From Bretschneidera sinensis (taxonomy: Eukaryota; Streptophyta; Magnoliopsida; Brassicales; Akaniaceae): 64,000 nucleotides of DNA. Below are positions 34,799-47,932 of the stretch, in pieces. Each line of letters begins with the position of its first letter. The stretch's first letter is position 1. The translations under genes and the position numbers were made by a program. The notes beneath the pieces were generated by a model. That model was not told where the DNA came from, ran no database searches, and saw only the letters and a list, made by a program, of their open reading frames with translations. The stretch lies in assembly GCA_023935145.1 (NCBI GenBank), contig JALCZK010000044.1, forward strand, positions 1-64,000, written 5' to 3'.

Positions 34799-36069
34799 TA
34801 GATGAGAAATTTTTATTTTTTTTTGAGGAGATCGTAGTTGAGGAATAGAAACTTAGCAAATAAGGAACCTTATATTAGCATAAGCTATTGCATGGGAATT
34901 ATATTTAATAATGTTTTTCATAGTTTATATAATTAAGATCGTCACTCTCTTTCTATCCTTGCCTAATGATTTATAGCAATTTTCAAATTTATATTATAAG
35001 CTTCTTACTCTACTAGATTGATAGCAATGTAGCATGAGATATGATCGCACGACAGCAATCCTGCAAATTTATTCTATGCTTTACTCAATGACCAGTTGTT
35101 TGCAATCAGCCTCGACATTTTTAATCCAAAAAACGATCTTTTGGCCCTCAAATTGGCAGTTTAATGTTTTTAGGAAACTTTTTATTTCAGTTATTTTAAT
35201 TTCAGCCTTAATTTAATTTTTCCTATTTTGATTCGACCTTATAAATAAGGTCTTAGGGTTTCGTAAACATTATTATTGAATTTGCATTTTTTTAAATAAA
35301 CATCAGAACTGTTTCTCTGCATTGTTTTTTTTTGTTTTTCTAGTGTTATTCCCTGTGAACGATCTGTTCGACTAGCCTGCAGAATAATTACTATTCTACC
35401 CAGCGTCAATAAGCCCATGTTTTAATGGGCAGTTAGTAAAAAGATTACGCGTTTAAAGAGTTCAAAATTTATTATCTCCTGAAATTAGGCTTTTGTCTTG
35501 ATTGTTAAAGCCCAAGTTTAAAGGATTGAATCAGGAAAATTTTTTGCATTTGAAGAGGCATGAGTGGCTCATGAGCATAGCTCAAACTCGTCAAATATTG
35601 ATTGAGCTGATCCCTAGTTTATGTTTTTAAGCTCAAACTTGGCTCGAATATTTTTTCTTTCACAAGCCAAGTTGAAACAACCCTTAACTCGAGCTCGGTT
35701 TAGCTCGAATCCACCCCTAGTTTCATTCAGTCAAAGTTTGGCTTTCAAAAAATTACTCCATGAAAGATTTGAGAGAAACATCCTATATTTTGGGAATGAA
35801 TGTCGATATATCCTCAAAAAAATTAATAAAGTTAAAATATTCAGAAATATAATCAAAAACCCAATAGAGATAAAGAGAAACGGTGGAGACTGAAAAGTTT
35901 GTAGGCTTGTCCTTGCTCAACTGCAATTTGCTATTTTTTTTTTGTATTTTTTAGCTTTTAGTGAAGGAAGAAAAAGCAAAACCCTTTTGGATTTTCTCTG
36001 AAATTTTGATCAATCGGAGGGAAAGATAATCAAAGGAAAAATAAAAGAAAAGGGAAACAAACATGGAAA

Positions 36070-36288
36070 TTAAAGACACGGGCAGTCGCAGGAATGGCTT
36101 CTGCTGCCACAAGTCTTGAGATGTGCTTTGTAATCATACTGAATAACATGTCCTTTAGAGCACTTTTCACAGACCCACTGTTTGTAATTGTTATTCTTTT
36201 TCCCAAAATGCTTCTTTATATATGTCCTACGGATCTCCCAAGGCATAACATGGGTCCCGGTGGAAGCATCTTGGCTATAGACAAACAT
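36070..36288 (-). pseudogene. IDD zinc-finger fragment with KQWVCEKC (unit 14)
   Basis: The only copy that reads KQWVCEKCSKG; all others have Cys at the Trp position. Trp is the residue expected in IDD proteins here, so this may be the ancestral state or a chance G-to-C reversal. Other positions are changed (DASTGTH). Confidence 0.76.
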
Positions 36289-36989
36289 TAACCCTATTCT
36301 TCATCTCTGTGTCTCTCGCTCTCTAATGACTTTAAATTTTCCATCAATTAATTTGACCCATGTCCAGTAACCGCATGGTAGTTTTGTTGAATTGAGTTTG
36401 ACAAATAATTAAAGAGTGAGAGGGATATAAGTGTCTATTTTCAAACTAAGAAAATGCAAGTGTAATTTTAATATAACGGTTTTTTTTTATTATTTACCCA
36501 AACTAGATTACAAACGAGACATCATTTATTCATGTTAGAAAGTATGAAGAAAAAAAATATATAAAAGATTGACAGATGGGGAAGAATGCCTGATGGGAGA
36601 CAGCTACAGAATGATGGGCCTTGGCCAGAAACAAAAGCAATACACTTGTATTGTTTATAAAATTCAGTATATTGTATTTCCTAATTGGTTTTTTTTTTTC
36701 TGGAATATATTTCCCAATTTATTTTAGCTTCTGTAACTTTAACTTTCAAATTTATATTAGGTCTTACATACGTGTAAGTTTTGATTTTTTAATTAATTGG
36801 TTTTAGTTTCCTGATTAGACGTAACTTCAATTTTCCTATTTCAGCTTGAAAAAAAATTTCCTATTTTATTAGGTCTTGTATTTTTAGACCCTAAATATTT
36901 ATAGAGCTAGGTTTGTCTATAATTCACACAAAAACAATAAACAAAATTTCTTTCTTTCAAATCTTCTTTATTTTAAGGCAATATTTAAG

Positions 36990-37418
36990 ATGTTTTCATT
37001 GGATCCTTTTTGGAGTTCTCCTTCCCTAGAGAATGACGCAAAGGATAGCGATGATTTATTGGAGTCATGCTTTCTGAATGAGTACTGGTCATTTAGGAAA
37101 GTTTTGTCACATGATGATTTGCAGAGAAAAAGTGAGATTATTCTCTCTCGAACAGAAGTTCAGAGTTTCCTTCCACAAATGAAGCCGAAGGAAATAGAAG
37201 ACTTGAGTAATGGTAAAGCGGTAGAAATTCTCTTATATTACATTGACACAAAAGATTCTTTTAAGTTGAAGCTGAAATTTGAAAGTCCTTGTTATTATCT
37301 TCGGGACACAACTGAATTTTATGACAGAAAAGATTTGGCAGCGGAGCAACGGATTGGATTCAGATATGAAAGTCAATTTGCGATGTTGGCTGTTAAACTT
37401 CTAAAGAAAAAGATGTAA
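36990..37418 (+). CDS. Divergent B3-domain-like protein, unit 15
   Basis: Full length with S2F as in unit 9. Its TATA box reads TAAATATT, the second weakened box in the array. Confidence 0.68.
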   Translation: MFSLDPFWSSPSLENDAKDSDDLLESCFLNEYWSFRKVLSHDDLQRKSEIILSRTEVQSFLPQMKPKEIEDLSNGKAVEILLYYIDTKDSFKLKLKFESPCYYLRDTTEFYDRKDLAAEQRIGFRYESQFAMLAVKLLKKKM

Positions 37419-38692
37419 TAGATGAGAAATTTTTTTTTTTTTTTTGAGGAGATCGTAGTTGAGGAATAGAAACTTAGCAAATATGGGACCTTATATTAGC
37501 ATAAGCTATTGCATGGGAATTATATTTAATAATGTTTTTCATAGTTTATATAATTAAGATCGTCACTCTCTTTCTATCCTTGCCTAATGATTTATAGCAA
37601 TTTTCAAATTTATATTATAAGCTTCTTACTCTACTAGATTGATACCAATGTAGCATGAGATATGATCGCACGACAGCAATCCTGCAAATTTATTCTATGC
37701 TTTACTCAATGATCAGTTGTTTGCAATCAGCCTCGACATTTTTAATCCAAAAAACGATCTTTTGGCCCTCAAATTGGCAGTTTAATGTTTTTAGGAAACT
37801 TTTTATTTTAGTTATTTTAATTTCAGCCTTAATTTAATTTTTCCTATTTTGATTCGACCTTATAAATAAGGTCTTAGGGTTTCGTAAACATTATTATTGA
37901 ATTTGCATTTTTTTAAATAAACATCAGAACTGTTTCTCTGCATTGTTTTTTTTTGTTTTTCTAGTGTTATTCCCTGTGAACGATCTGTTCGACTATCCTG
38001 CAGAATAATTACTATTCTGCCCAGCGTCAATAAGCCCATGTTTTAATGGGCAGTTAGTAAAATAATTACGCGTTTAAAGAGTTCAAAATTTATTATCTCC
38101 TGAAATTAGACTTTTGTCTTGATTGTTAAAGCCCAGGTTTAAAGGATTGAATCAGGAAAAATTTTTGCATTTGAAGAGGCATGAGTGGCTCATGAGGATA
38201 GCTCAAACTCGTCAAAAATTGATTGAGTTGATCTCTAGTTTATGTTTTTAAGCTCAAACTTGGCTTGAATATTTTTTCTTTCATGAGCCAAGTTGAAACA
38301 ACCCTTAACTCGAGCTCGGTTTAGCTCGAATCCACCCCTAGTTACATTCAGTCAAAGCTTGGCTTTCAAAAAATTACTCCATGAAAGATTTGAGAGAAAC
38401 ATCCTATATTTTGGGAACGAATGTCGATATATCCTCAAAAAAATTAATAAAGTTAAAATATTCAGAAATATCATCACAAACCCAATAGAGATAAGGAGAA
38501 ACTGCAGAGACTGAAAAGTTTGTAGGCTTGTCCTTGCTCAACTGCAATTTTCTTTTTTTTTTTTTTGTATTTTTTGGCTTTTAGTGAAGGAAGAAAAAGC
38601 AAAACACTTTTGGATTTTCTCTGAAATTTTGATCAATCGGGGGGAAAGATAATCAAAGGAAAAATAAAAGAAAAGGGAAACAAACATGGAAA

Positions 38693-38911
38693 TTAAAGAC
38701 ACGGGCAGTCGCAGGAATGGCTTCTGCTGCCACAAGTCTTGAGATGTGCTTTGTAATCATACTGAATAACATGTCCTTTAGAGCACTTTTCACAGACGCA
38801 CTGTTTGTAATTGTTATTCTTTTTCCCAAAATGCTTCTTTATATATGTCCTACGGATCTCCCAAGGCATGACATGGGCCACGGTGGAAGCATCTTGGCTA
38901 TAGACAAACAT
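38693..38911 (-). pseudogene. IDD zinc-finger fragment, full form (unit 15)
   Basis: Open frame with DASTVAH, so the Cys of CTVAH is lost as in unit 14; finger 3 ligands are intact. Confidence 0.74.
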
Positions 38912-39612
38912 TAACCCTATTCTTCATCTCTGTGTCTCTTGCTCTCTAATGACTTTAAATTTTCCATCAATTAATTTGACCCATGTCCAGTAACCGCATG
39001 GTAGTTTTGTTGAATTGAGTTTGACTAATAATTAAAGAGTGAGAGGGATATAAGTGTCTATTTTCAAACTAAGAAAATGCAAGTGTAATTTTAATATAAC
39101 GGTTTTTTTTTATTATTTACCCAAACTAGATTACAAACGAGACATCATTTATTCATGTTAGAAAGTATGAAGAAAAAAAATATATAAAAGATTGACAGAT
39201 GGGGAAGAATGCCTGGTGGGAGACAGCTACAGAATGATGGGCCTTGGCCAGAAACAAAAGCAATACACTTGTATTGTTTATAAAATTCAGTATATTGTAT
39301 TTCCTAATTGGTTTTTTTTTTTCTGGAATATATTTCCCAATTTATTTTAGCTTCTGTAACTTTAACTTTCAAATTTATATTAGGTCTTACATACGTGTAA
39401 GTTTTCATTTTTTAATTAATTGGTTTTAGTTTCCTGATTAGACGTAACTTCAATTTTCCTATTTCATCTTGAAAAAAAATTTCCTATTTTATTAGGTCTT
39501 GTGTTTTTAGACCCTATATATTTATAGAGCTAGGTTTGTCTATAATTTACACAAAAACAATAAACAAAATTTCTTTCTTTCAAATCTCTTTTATTTTAAG
39601 GCAATATTTAAG

Positions 39613-40041
39613 ACGTCTTCATTGGATCCTTTTTGGAGTTCTCCTTCCCTAGAGAATGACGCAAAGGATAGCGATGATTTATTGGAGTCATGCTTTCTGA
39701 ATGAGTACTGGTCATTTAGGAAAGTTTTGTCACATGATGATTTGCAGAGAAAAAGTGAGATTATTCTCTCTCGAACAGAAGTTCAGAGTTTCCTTCCACA
39801 AATGAAGCCGAAGGAAATAGAAGACTTGAGTAATGGTAAAGCGGTAGAAATTCTCTTATATTACATTGACACAAAAGATTCTTTTAAGTTGAAGCTGAAA
39901 TTTGAAAGTCCTTGTTATTATCTTCGGGACACAACTGAATTTTATGACAGAAAAGATTTGGCAGCGGAGCAACGGATTGGATTCAGATATGAAAGTCAAT
40001 TTGCGATGTTGGCTGTTAAACTTCTAAAGAAAAAGATGTAA
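39613..40041 (+). pseudogene. B3-like gene, unit 16, start codon lost (ATG to ACG)
   Basis: The body of 141 codons is identical to the consensus, but the start is ACG. The next in-frame ATG is codon 64, which would skip the first half of the fold. ACG can initiate weakly in eukaryotes and A at -3 is favourable, so low-level translation is possible. The clean body shows that the start loss is recent. Confidence 0.62.
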
Positions 40042-41322
40042 TAGATGAGAAATTTTTTATTTTTTTTTATTTTTTTTGCGGAGATCGTAGTTGAGGAATA
40101 GAAACTTAGCAAATATGGGACCTTATATTAGCATAAGCTATTGCATGGGAATTATATTTAATAATGTTTTTCATAGTTTATATAATTAAGATCGCCACTC
40201 TCTTTCTATCCTTGCCTAATGATTTATAGCAATTTTCAAATTTATATTATAAGCTTCTTACTCTACTAGATTGATAGCAATGTAGCATGAGATATGATCG
40301 CACGACAGCAATCCTGCAAATTTATTCTACGCTTTACTCAATGATCAGTTGTTTGCAATCAGCCTCGACATTTTTAATCCAAAAAACGATGTTTTGGCTC
40401 TCAAATTGGCAGTTTAATGTGTTTAGGAAACTTTTTATTTTAGTTATTTTAATTTCAGCCTTAATTTAATTTTTCCTCTTTTGATTCGACCTTATAAATA
40501 AGGTCTTAGGGTTTCGTAAACATTATTATTGAATTTGCATAATTTTAAATAAACATGACAGCTGTTTCTCTGCATTTTTTTTTTGGGTTTTTCTTGTGTT
40601 ACTCCCTGTGAACGATCTGTTCGACTAGCCTGCAGAATAATTACTATTCTGCCCGAAGTCAATAAACCCACGTTTTAATGGCCAGTTAGTAAAAAGATTA
40701 CTCGTTTAAAGAGTGCAAAATTTATTATCTCCAGAAATTAGGCTTTTGTCTTGATTGTTAAAGCCCAAGTTTAAAGGATTGAATCAGGAAAAAATTTTGT
40801 GTTTGAAGAGGCATGAGTGGCTCATGAGCATAGCTCAAACTCGTCAAAAATTGATTGAGTTGATCTCTAGTCTATGTTTTTAAGCTCAAACTTGGCTCGA
40901 ATATTTTTTTTTTTCACGAGCCAAGTTGAAACAACCTTTAACTCGGGCTCGGTTTAGCTCGAATCCACCCCTAGTTATATTCAGTCAAAGTTTGGCTTTC
41001 AAAAAATTACTCCATGAAAGATTTGAGAGAAACATCCTATATTTTGGGAACGAATGTCGATATATCCTCAAAAAAATTAATTAGGTTAAAATATTCAGAA
41101 ATATCATCACAAACCCAATAGAGAGAAAGAGAAACTGCTGAGACTGAAACGTTTGTAGGCTTGTCCTTGCTCAACTGCAATTTGCTATTTTTTTTTGTAT
41201 TTTTTGGCTTTTAGTGAAGGAAGAAAAAGCAAAACCCTTTTAGATTTTCTCTGAAATTTTGACCAATCGGAGGGAAAGATAATCAAAGGAAAATGAAAAG
41301 AAAAAGGAAACAAACATGGAAA

Positions 41323-41541
41323 TTAAAGACACGGGCAGTCGCAGGAATGGCTTCTGCTGCCACAAGTCTTGAGATGTGCTTTGTAATCATACTGAATAAA
41401 TTGTCCTTTAGAGCACTTTTCACAGACGCACTGTTTGTAATTCTTATTCTTTTTCCGAAAATGCTTCTTTATATATGTCCTTCAGATCTCCAAAGGCATG
41501 ACGTGGGTCACGGTGCAAGCATCTTGGCTATAGACAAACAT
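41323..41541 (-). pseudogene. IDD zinc-finger fragment with nonsense (unit 16)
   Basis: CTTCAGATCT gives a TGA, and CTCCAAAGGC changes the Pro-Trp pair. Finger 3 is still readable. Confidence 0.72.
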
Positions 41542-42242
41542 TAACCCTATTCTTCATCTCTGTGTCTCTCGCTCTCTAATGACTTTAAATTTTCCATCAA
41601 TTAATTTGACCCATGTCCAGTAACCGCATGGTAGTTTTGTTGAATTGAGTTTGACTAATAATTAAAGAGTGAGAGGGATATAAGTGTCTATTTTCAAACT
41701 AAGAAAATGCAAGTGTAATTTTAATATAACGGTTTTTTTTTATTATTTACCCAAACTAGATTACAAACGAGACATCATTTATTCATGTTAGAAAGTATGA
41801 AGAAAAAAACTATATAAAAGATGGACAGATGGGGAAGAAAACCTGGTGGGAGTCAGCTACAGAATGATGGGCCTTGGCCAGAAACAAAAGCAATACACTT
41901 GTATTGTTTATAAAATTCAGTATATTGTATTTCCTAATTGGTTTTTTTTTTTCTGGAATATATTTCCCAATTTATTTTAGCTTCTGTAACTTTAACTTTC
42001 AAATTTATATTAGGTCTTACATACGTGTAAGTTTTCATTTTTTAATTAATTGGTTTTAGTTTCCTGATTAGACGTAACTTCAATTTTCCTATTTCATCTT
42101 GAAAAAAAATTTCCTATTTTATTAGGTCTTGTGTTTTTAGACCCTATATATTTATAGAGCTAGGTTTGTCTATAATTTACACAAAAACAATAAACAAAAT
42201 TTCTTTCTTTCAAATCTCTTTTATTTTAAGGCAATATTTAAG

Positions 42243-42671
42243 ACGTCTTCATTGGATCCTTTTTGGAGTTCTCCTTCCCTAGAGAATGACGCAAAGGATA
42301 GCGATGATTTATTGGAGTCATGCTTTCTGAATGAGTACTGGTCATTTAGGAAAGTTTTGTCACATGATGATTTGCAGAGAAAAAGTGAGATTATTCTCTC
42401 TCGAACAGAAGTTCAGAGTTTCCTTCCACAAATGAAGCCGAAGGAAATAGAAGACTTGAGTAATGGTAAAGCGGTAGAAATTCTCTTATATTACATTGAC
42501 ACAAAAGATTCTTTTAAGTTGAAGCTGAAATTTGAAAGTCCTTGTTATTATCTTCGGGACACAACTGAATTTTATGACAGAAAAGATTTGGCAGCGGAGC
42601 AACGGATTGGATTCAGATATGAAAGTCAATTTGCGATGTTGGCTGTTAAACTTCTAAAGAAAAAGATGTAA
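42243..42671 (+). pseudogene. B3-like gene, unit 17, start codon lost
   Basis: ACG start; the rest encodes the consensus protein. By eye the coding part is identical to units 16 and 18, as expected from very recent duplication. Confidence 0.62.
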
Positions 42672-43952
42672 TAGATGAGAAATTTTTTATTTTTTATTTT
42701 TTTTTTTGCGGAGATCGTAGTTGAGGAATAGAAACTTAGCAAATATGGGACCTTATATTAGCATAAGCTATTGCATGGGAATTATATTTAATAATGTTTT
42801 TCATAGTTTATATAATTAAGATCGCCACTCTCTTTCTATCCTTGCCTAATGATTTATAGCAATTTTCAAATTTATATTATAAGCTTCTTACTCTACTAGA
42901 TTGATAGCAATGTAGCATGAGATATGATCGCACGACAGCAATCCTGCAAATTTATTCTACGCTTTACTCAATGATCAGTTGTTTGCAATCAGCCTCGACA
43001 TTTTTAATCCAAAAAACGATGTTTTGGCTCTCAAATTGGCAGTTTAATGTGTTTAGGAAACTTTTTATTTTAGTTATTTTAATTTCAGCCTTAATTTAAT
43101 TTTTCCTCTTTTGATTCGACCTTATAAATAAGGTCTTAGGGTTTCGTAAACATTATTATTGAATTTGCATAATTTTAAATAAACATGACAGCTGTTTCTC
43201 TGCATTTTTTTTTTGGGTTTTTCTTGTGTTACTCCCTGTGAACGATCTGTTCGACTAGCCTGCAGAATAATTACTATTCTGCCCGAAGTCAATAAACCCA
43301 CGTTTTAATGGCCAGTTAGTAAAAAGATTACTCGTTTAAAGAGTGCAAAATTTATTATCTCCAGAAATTAGGCTTTTGTCTTGATTGTTAAAGCCCAAGT
43401 TTAAAGGATTGAATCAGGAAAAAATTTTGTGTTTGAAGAGGCATGAGTGGCTCATGAGCATAGCTCAAACTCGTCAAAAATTGATTGAGTTGATCTCTAG
43501 TCTATGTTTTTAAGCTCAAACTTGGCTCGAATATTTTTTTTTTTCACGAGCCAAGTTGAAACAACCTTTAACTCGGCCTCGGTTTAGCTCGAATCCACCC
43601 CTAGTTATATTCAGTCAAAGTTTGGCTTTCAAAAAATTACTCCATGAAAGATTTGAGAGAAACATCCTATATTTTGGGAACGAATGTCGATATATCCTCA
43701 AAAAAATTAATTAGGTTAAAATATTCAGAAATATCATCACAAACCCAATAGAGAGAAAGAGAAACTGCTGAGACTGAAACGTTTGTAGGCTTGTCCTTGC
43801 TCAACTGCAATTTGCTATTTTTTTTTGTATTTTTTGGCTTTTAGTGAAGGAAGAAAAAGCAAAACCCTTTTAGATTTTCTCTGAAATTTTGACCAATCGG
43901 AGGGAAAGATAATCAAAGGAAAATGAAAAGAAAAAGGAAACAAACATGGAAA

Positions 43953-44171
43953 TTAAAGACACGGGCAGTCGCAGGAATGGCTTCTGCTGCCACAAGTCTT
44001 GAGATGTGCTTTGTAATCATACTGAATAAATTGTCCTTTAGAGCACTTTTCACAGACGCACTGTTTGTAATTCTTATTCTTTTTCCGAAAATGCTTCTTT
44101 ATATATGTCCTTCAGATCTCCAAAGGCATGACGTGGGTCACGGTGCAAGCATCTTGGCTATAGACAAACAT
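43953..44171 (-). pseudogene. IDD zinc-finger fragment with nonsense (unit 17)
   Basis: Same TGA and same substitutions as unit 16. Confidence 0.72.
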
Positions 44172-44872
44172 TAACCCTATTCTTCATCTCTGTGTCTCTC
44201 GCTCTCTAATGACTTTAAATTTTCCATCAATTAATTTGACCCATGTCCAGTAACCGCATGGTAGTTTTGTTGAATTGAGTTTGACTAATAATTAAAGAGT
44301 GAGAGGGATATAAGTGTCTATTTTCAAACTAAGAAAATGCAAGTGTAATTTTAATATAACGGTTTTTTTTTATTATTTACCCAAACTAGATTACAAACGA
44401 GACATCATTTATTCATGTTAGAAAGTATGAAGAAAAAAACTATATAAAAGATGGACAGATGGGGAAGAAAACCTGGTGGGAGTCAGCTACAGAATGATGG
44501 GCCTTGGCCAGAAACAAAAGCAATACACTTGTATTGTTTATAAAATTCAGTATATTGTATTTCCTAATTGGTTTTTTTTTTTCTGGAATATATTTCCCAA
44601 TTTATTTTAGCTTCTGTAACTTTAACTTTCAAATTTATATTAGGTCTTACATACGTGTAAGTTTTCATTTTTTAATTAATTGGTTTTAGTTTCCTGATTA
44701 GACGTAACTTCAATTTTCCTATTTCATCTTGAAAAAAAATTTCCTATTTTATTAGGTCTTGTGTTTTTAGACCCTATATATTTATAGAGCTAGGTTTGTC
44801 TATAATTTACACAAAAACAATAAACAAAATTTCTTTCTTTCAAATCTCTTTTATTTTAAGGCAATATTTAAG

Positions 44873-45301
44873 ACGTCTTCATTGGATCCTTTTTGGAGTT
44901 CTCCTTCCCTAGAGAATGACGCAAAGGATAGCGATGATTTATTGGAGTCATGCTTTCTGAATGAGTACTGGTCATTTAGGAAAGTTTTGTCACATGATGA
45001 TTTGCAGAGAAAAAGTGAGATTATTCTCTCTCGAACAGAAGTTCAGAGTTTCCTTCCACAAATGAAGCCGAAGGAAATAGAAGACTTGAGTAATGGTAAA
45101 GCGGTAGAAATTCTCTTATATTACATTGACACAAAAGATTCTTTTAAGTTGAAGCTGAAATTTGAAAGTCCTTGTTATTATCTTCGGGACACAACTGAAT
45201 TTTATGACAGAAAAGATTTGGCAGCGGAGCAACGGATTGGATTCAGATATGAAAGTCAATTTGCGATGTTGGCTGTTAAACTTCTAAAGAAAAAGATGTA
45301 A
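44873..45301 (+). pseudogene. B3-like gene, unit 18, start codon lost
   Basis: ACG start, otherwise the consensus protein. Third member of the 2,630-bp triplet. Confidence 0.62.
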
Positions 45302-46582
45302 TAGATGAGAAATTTTTTATTTTTTATTTTTTTTTTTGCGGAGATCGTAGTTGAGGAATAGAAACTTAGCAAATATGGGACCTTATATTAGCATAAGCTA
45401 TTGCATGGGAATTATATTTAATAATGTTTTTCATAGTTTATATAATTAAGATCGCCACTCTCTTTCTATCCTTGCCTAATGATTTATAGCAATTTTCAAA
45501 TTTATATTATAAGCTTCTTACTCTACTAGATTGATAGCAATGTAGCATGAGATATGATCGCACGACAGCAATCCTGCAAATTTATTCTACGCTTTACTCA
45601 ATGATCAGTTGTTTGCAATCAGCCTCGACATTTTTAATCCAAAAAACGATGTTTTGGCTCTCAAATTGGCAGTTTAATGTGTTTAGGAAACTTTTTATTT
45701 TAGTTATTTTAATTTCAGCCTTAATTTAATTTTTCCTCTTTTGATTCGACCTTATAAATAAGGTCTTAGGGTTTCGTAAACATTATTATTGAATTTGCAT
45801 AATTTTAAATAAACATGACAGCTGTTTCTCTGCATTTTTTTTTTGGGTTTTTCTTGTGTTACTCCCTGTGAACGATCTGTTCGACTAGCCTGCAGAATAA
45901 TTACTATTCTGCCCGAAGTCAATAAACCCACGTTTTAATGGCCAGTTAGTAAAAAGATTACTCGTTTAAAGAGTGCAAAATTTATTATCTCCAGAAATTA
46001 GGCTTTTGTCTTGATTGTTAAAGCCCAAGTTTAAAGGATTGAATCAGGAAAAAATTTTGTGTTTGAAGAGGCATGAGTGGCTCATGAGCATAGCTCAAAC
46101 TCGTTAAAAATTGATTGAGTTGATCTCTAGTCTATGTTTTTAAGCTCAAACTTGGCTCGAATATTTTTTTTTTTCACGAGCCAAGTTGAAACAACCTTTA
46201 ACTCGGGCTCGGTTTAGCTCGAATCCACCCCTAGTTATATTCAGTCAAAGTTTGGCTTTCAAAAAATTACTCCATGAAAGATTTGAGAGAAACATCCTAT
46301 ATTTTGGGAATGAATGTCGATATATCCTCAAAAAAATTAATTAGGTTAAAATATTCAGAAATATCATCACAAACCCAATAGAGAGAAAGAGAAACTGCTG
46401 AGACTGAAACGTTTGTAGGCTTGTCCTTGCTCAACTGCAATTTGCTATTTTTTTTTGTATTTTTTGGCTTTTAGTGAAGGAAGAAAAAGCAAAACCCTTT
46501 TAGATTTTCTCTGAAATTTTGACCAATCGGAGGGAAAGATAATCAAAGGAAAATGAAAAGAAAAAGGAAACAAACATGGAAA

Positions 46583-46801
46583 TTAAAGACACGGGCAGTC
46601 GCAGGAATGGCTTCTGCTGCCACAAGTCTTGAGATGTGCTTTGTAATCATACTGAATAAATTGTCCTTTGGAGCACTTTTCACAGACGCACTGTTTGTAA
46701 TTCTTATTCTTTTTCCGAAAATGCTTCTTTATATATGTCCTTAAGATCTCCAAAGGCATGACGTGGGTCACGGTGCAAGCATCTTGGCTATAGACAAACA
46801 T
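46583..46801 (-). pseudogene. IDD zinc-finger fragment, stop reverted to Leu (unit 18)
   Basis: CTTAAGATCT replaces CTTCAGATCT, so the TGA of units 16-17 reads TTA (Leu) and the minus frame is open again (LEILRTYIKKHF). This is a single-base difference, not evidence of function. Confidence 0.72.
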
Positions 46802-47503
46802 TAACCCTATTCTTCATCTCTGTGTCTCTCGCTCTCTAATGACTTTAAATTTTCCATCAATTAATTTGACCCATGTCCAGTAACCGCATGGTAGTTTTGT
46901 TGAATTGAGTTTGACTAATAATTAAAGAGTGAGAGGGATATAAGTGTCTATTTTCAAACTAAGAAAATGCAAGTGTAATTTTAATATAACGGTTTTTTTT
47001 TATTATTTACACAAACTAGATTACAAACGAGACATCATTTATTCATGTTAGAAAGTATGAAGAAAAAAACTATATAAAAGATGGACAGATGGAGAAGAAT
47101 GCCTGATGGGAGTCAGCTACAGAATGATGGGCCTTGGCCAGAAACAAAAGCAATACACTTGTATTGTTTATAAAATTCAGTATATTGTATTTCCTAATTG
47201 GTTTTTTTTTTTTCTGTAATATATTTCCCAATTTATTTTAGCTTCTGAAACTTTAACTTTCAAATTTATATTAGGTCTTACATACGTGTAAGTTTTCATT
47301 TTTTAATTAATTGGTTTTAGTTTCCTGATTAGACGTAACTTCAATTTTCCTATTTCATCTTGAAAAAAATTTTCCTATTTTATTAGGTCTTGTGTTTTTA
47401 GACCCTATATATTTATAGAGCTAGGTTTGTCTATAATTCACACAAAAACAATAAACAAAATTTCTTTCTTTCAAATCTCTTTTATTTTAAGGCAATATTT
47501 AAG

Positions 47504-47932
47504 ACGTCTTCATTGGATCCTTTTTGGAGTTCTCCTTCCCTAGAGAATGACGCAAAGGATAGCGATGATTTATTGGAGTCATGCTTTCTGAATGAGTACT
47601 GGTCATTTAGGAAAGTTTTGTCACATGATGATTTGCAGAGAAAAAGTGAGATTATTCTCTCTCGAACAGAAGTTCAGAGTTTCCTTCCACAAATGAAGCC
47701 GAAGGAAATAGAAGACTTGAGTAATGGTAAAGCAGTAGAAATTCTCTTATATTACATTGACACAAAAGATTCTTTTAAGTTGAAGCTGAAATTTGAAAGT
47801 CCTTGTTATTATCTTCGGGACACAACTGAATTTTATGACAGAAAAGATTTGGCAGCGGAGCAACGGATTGGATTCAGATATGAAAGTCAATTTGCGATGT
47901 TGGCTGTTAAACTTCTAAAGAAAAAGATGTAA
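47504..47932 (+). pseudogene. B3-like gene, unit 19, start codon lost
   Basis: ACG start and consensus body with one silent change at A77 (GCG to GCA). Its 3' flank differs from units 16-18 and matches units 20-21, so the start-loss patch has been joined to another subfamily. Confidence 0.62.

Larger units (their letters stand above)
38949..46838. repeat. Units 16-18, near-identical 2,630-bp triplet
   Basis: Three consecutive units have exactly 2,630 bp between starts (38949, 41579, 44209, next unit at 46839). By eye units 17 and 18 differ at very few bases, for example CTCGGCCTCGG near 43573 against CTCGGGCTCGG in its neighbours and CGTTAAAAA near 46103. All carry the ACG start-codon loss, GGTCTTGTGTTTTTAG before the TATA box and CATGACAGC after the second TATA. 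This is the least diverged part of the array and the best candidate for the latest amplification, or for an assembly duplication. Confidence 0.9.
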
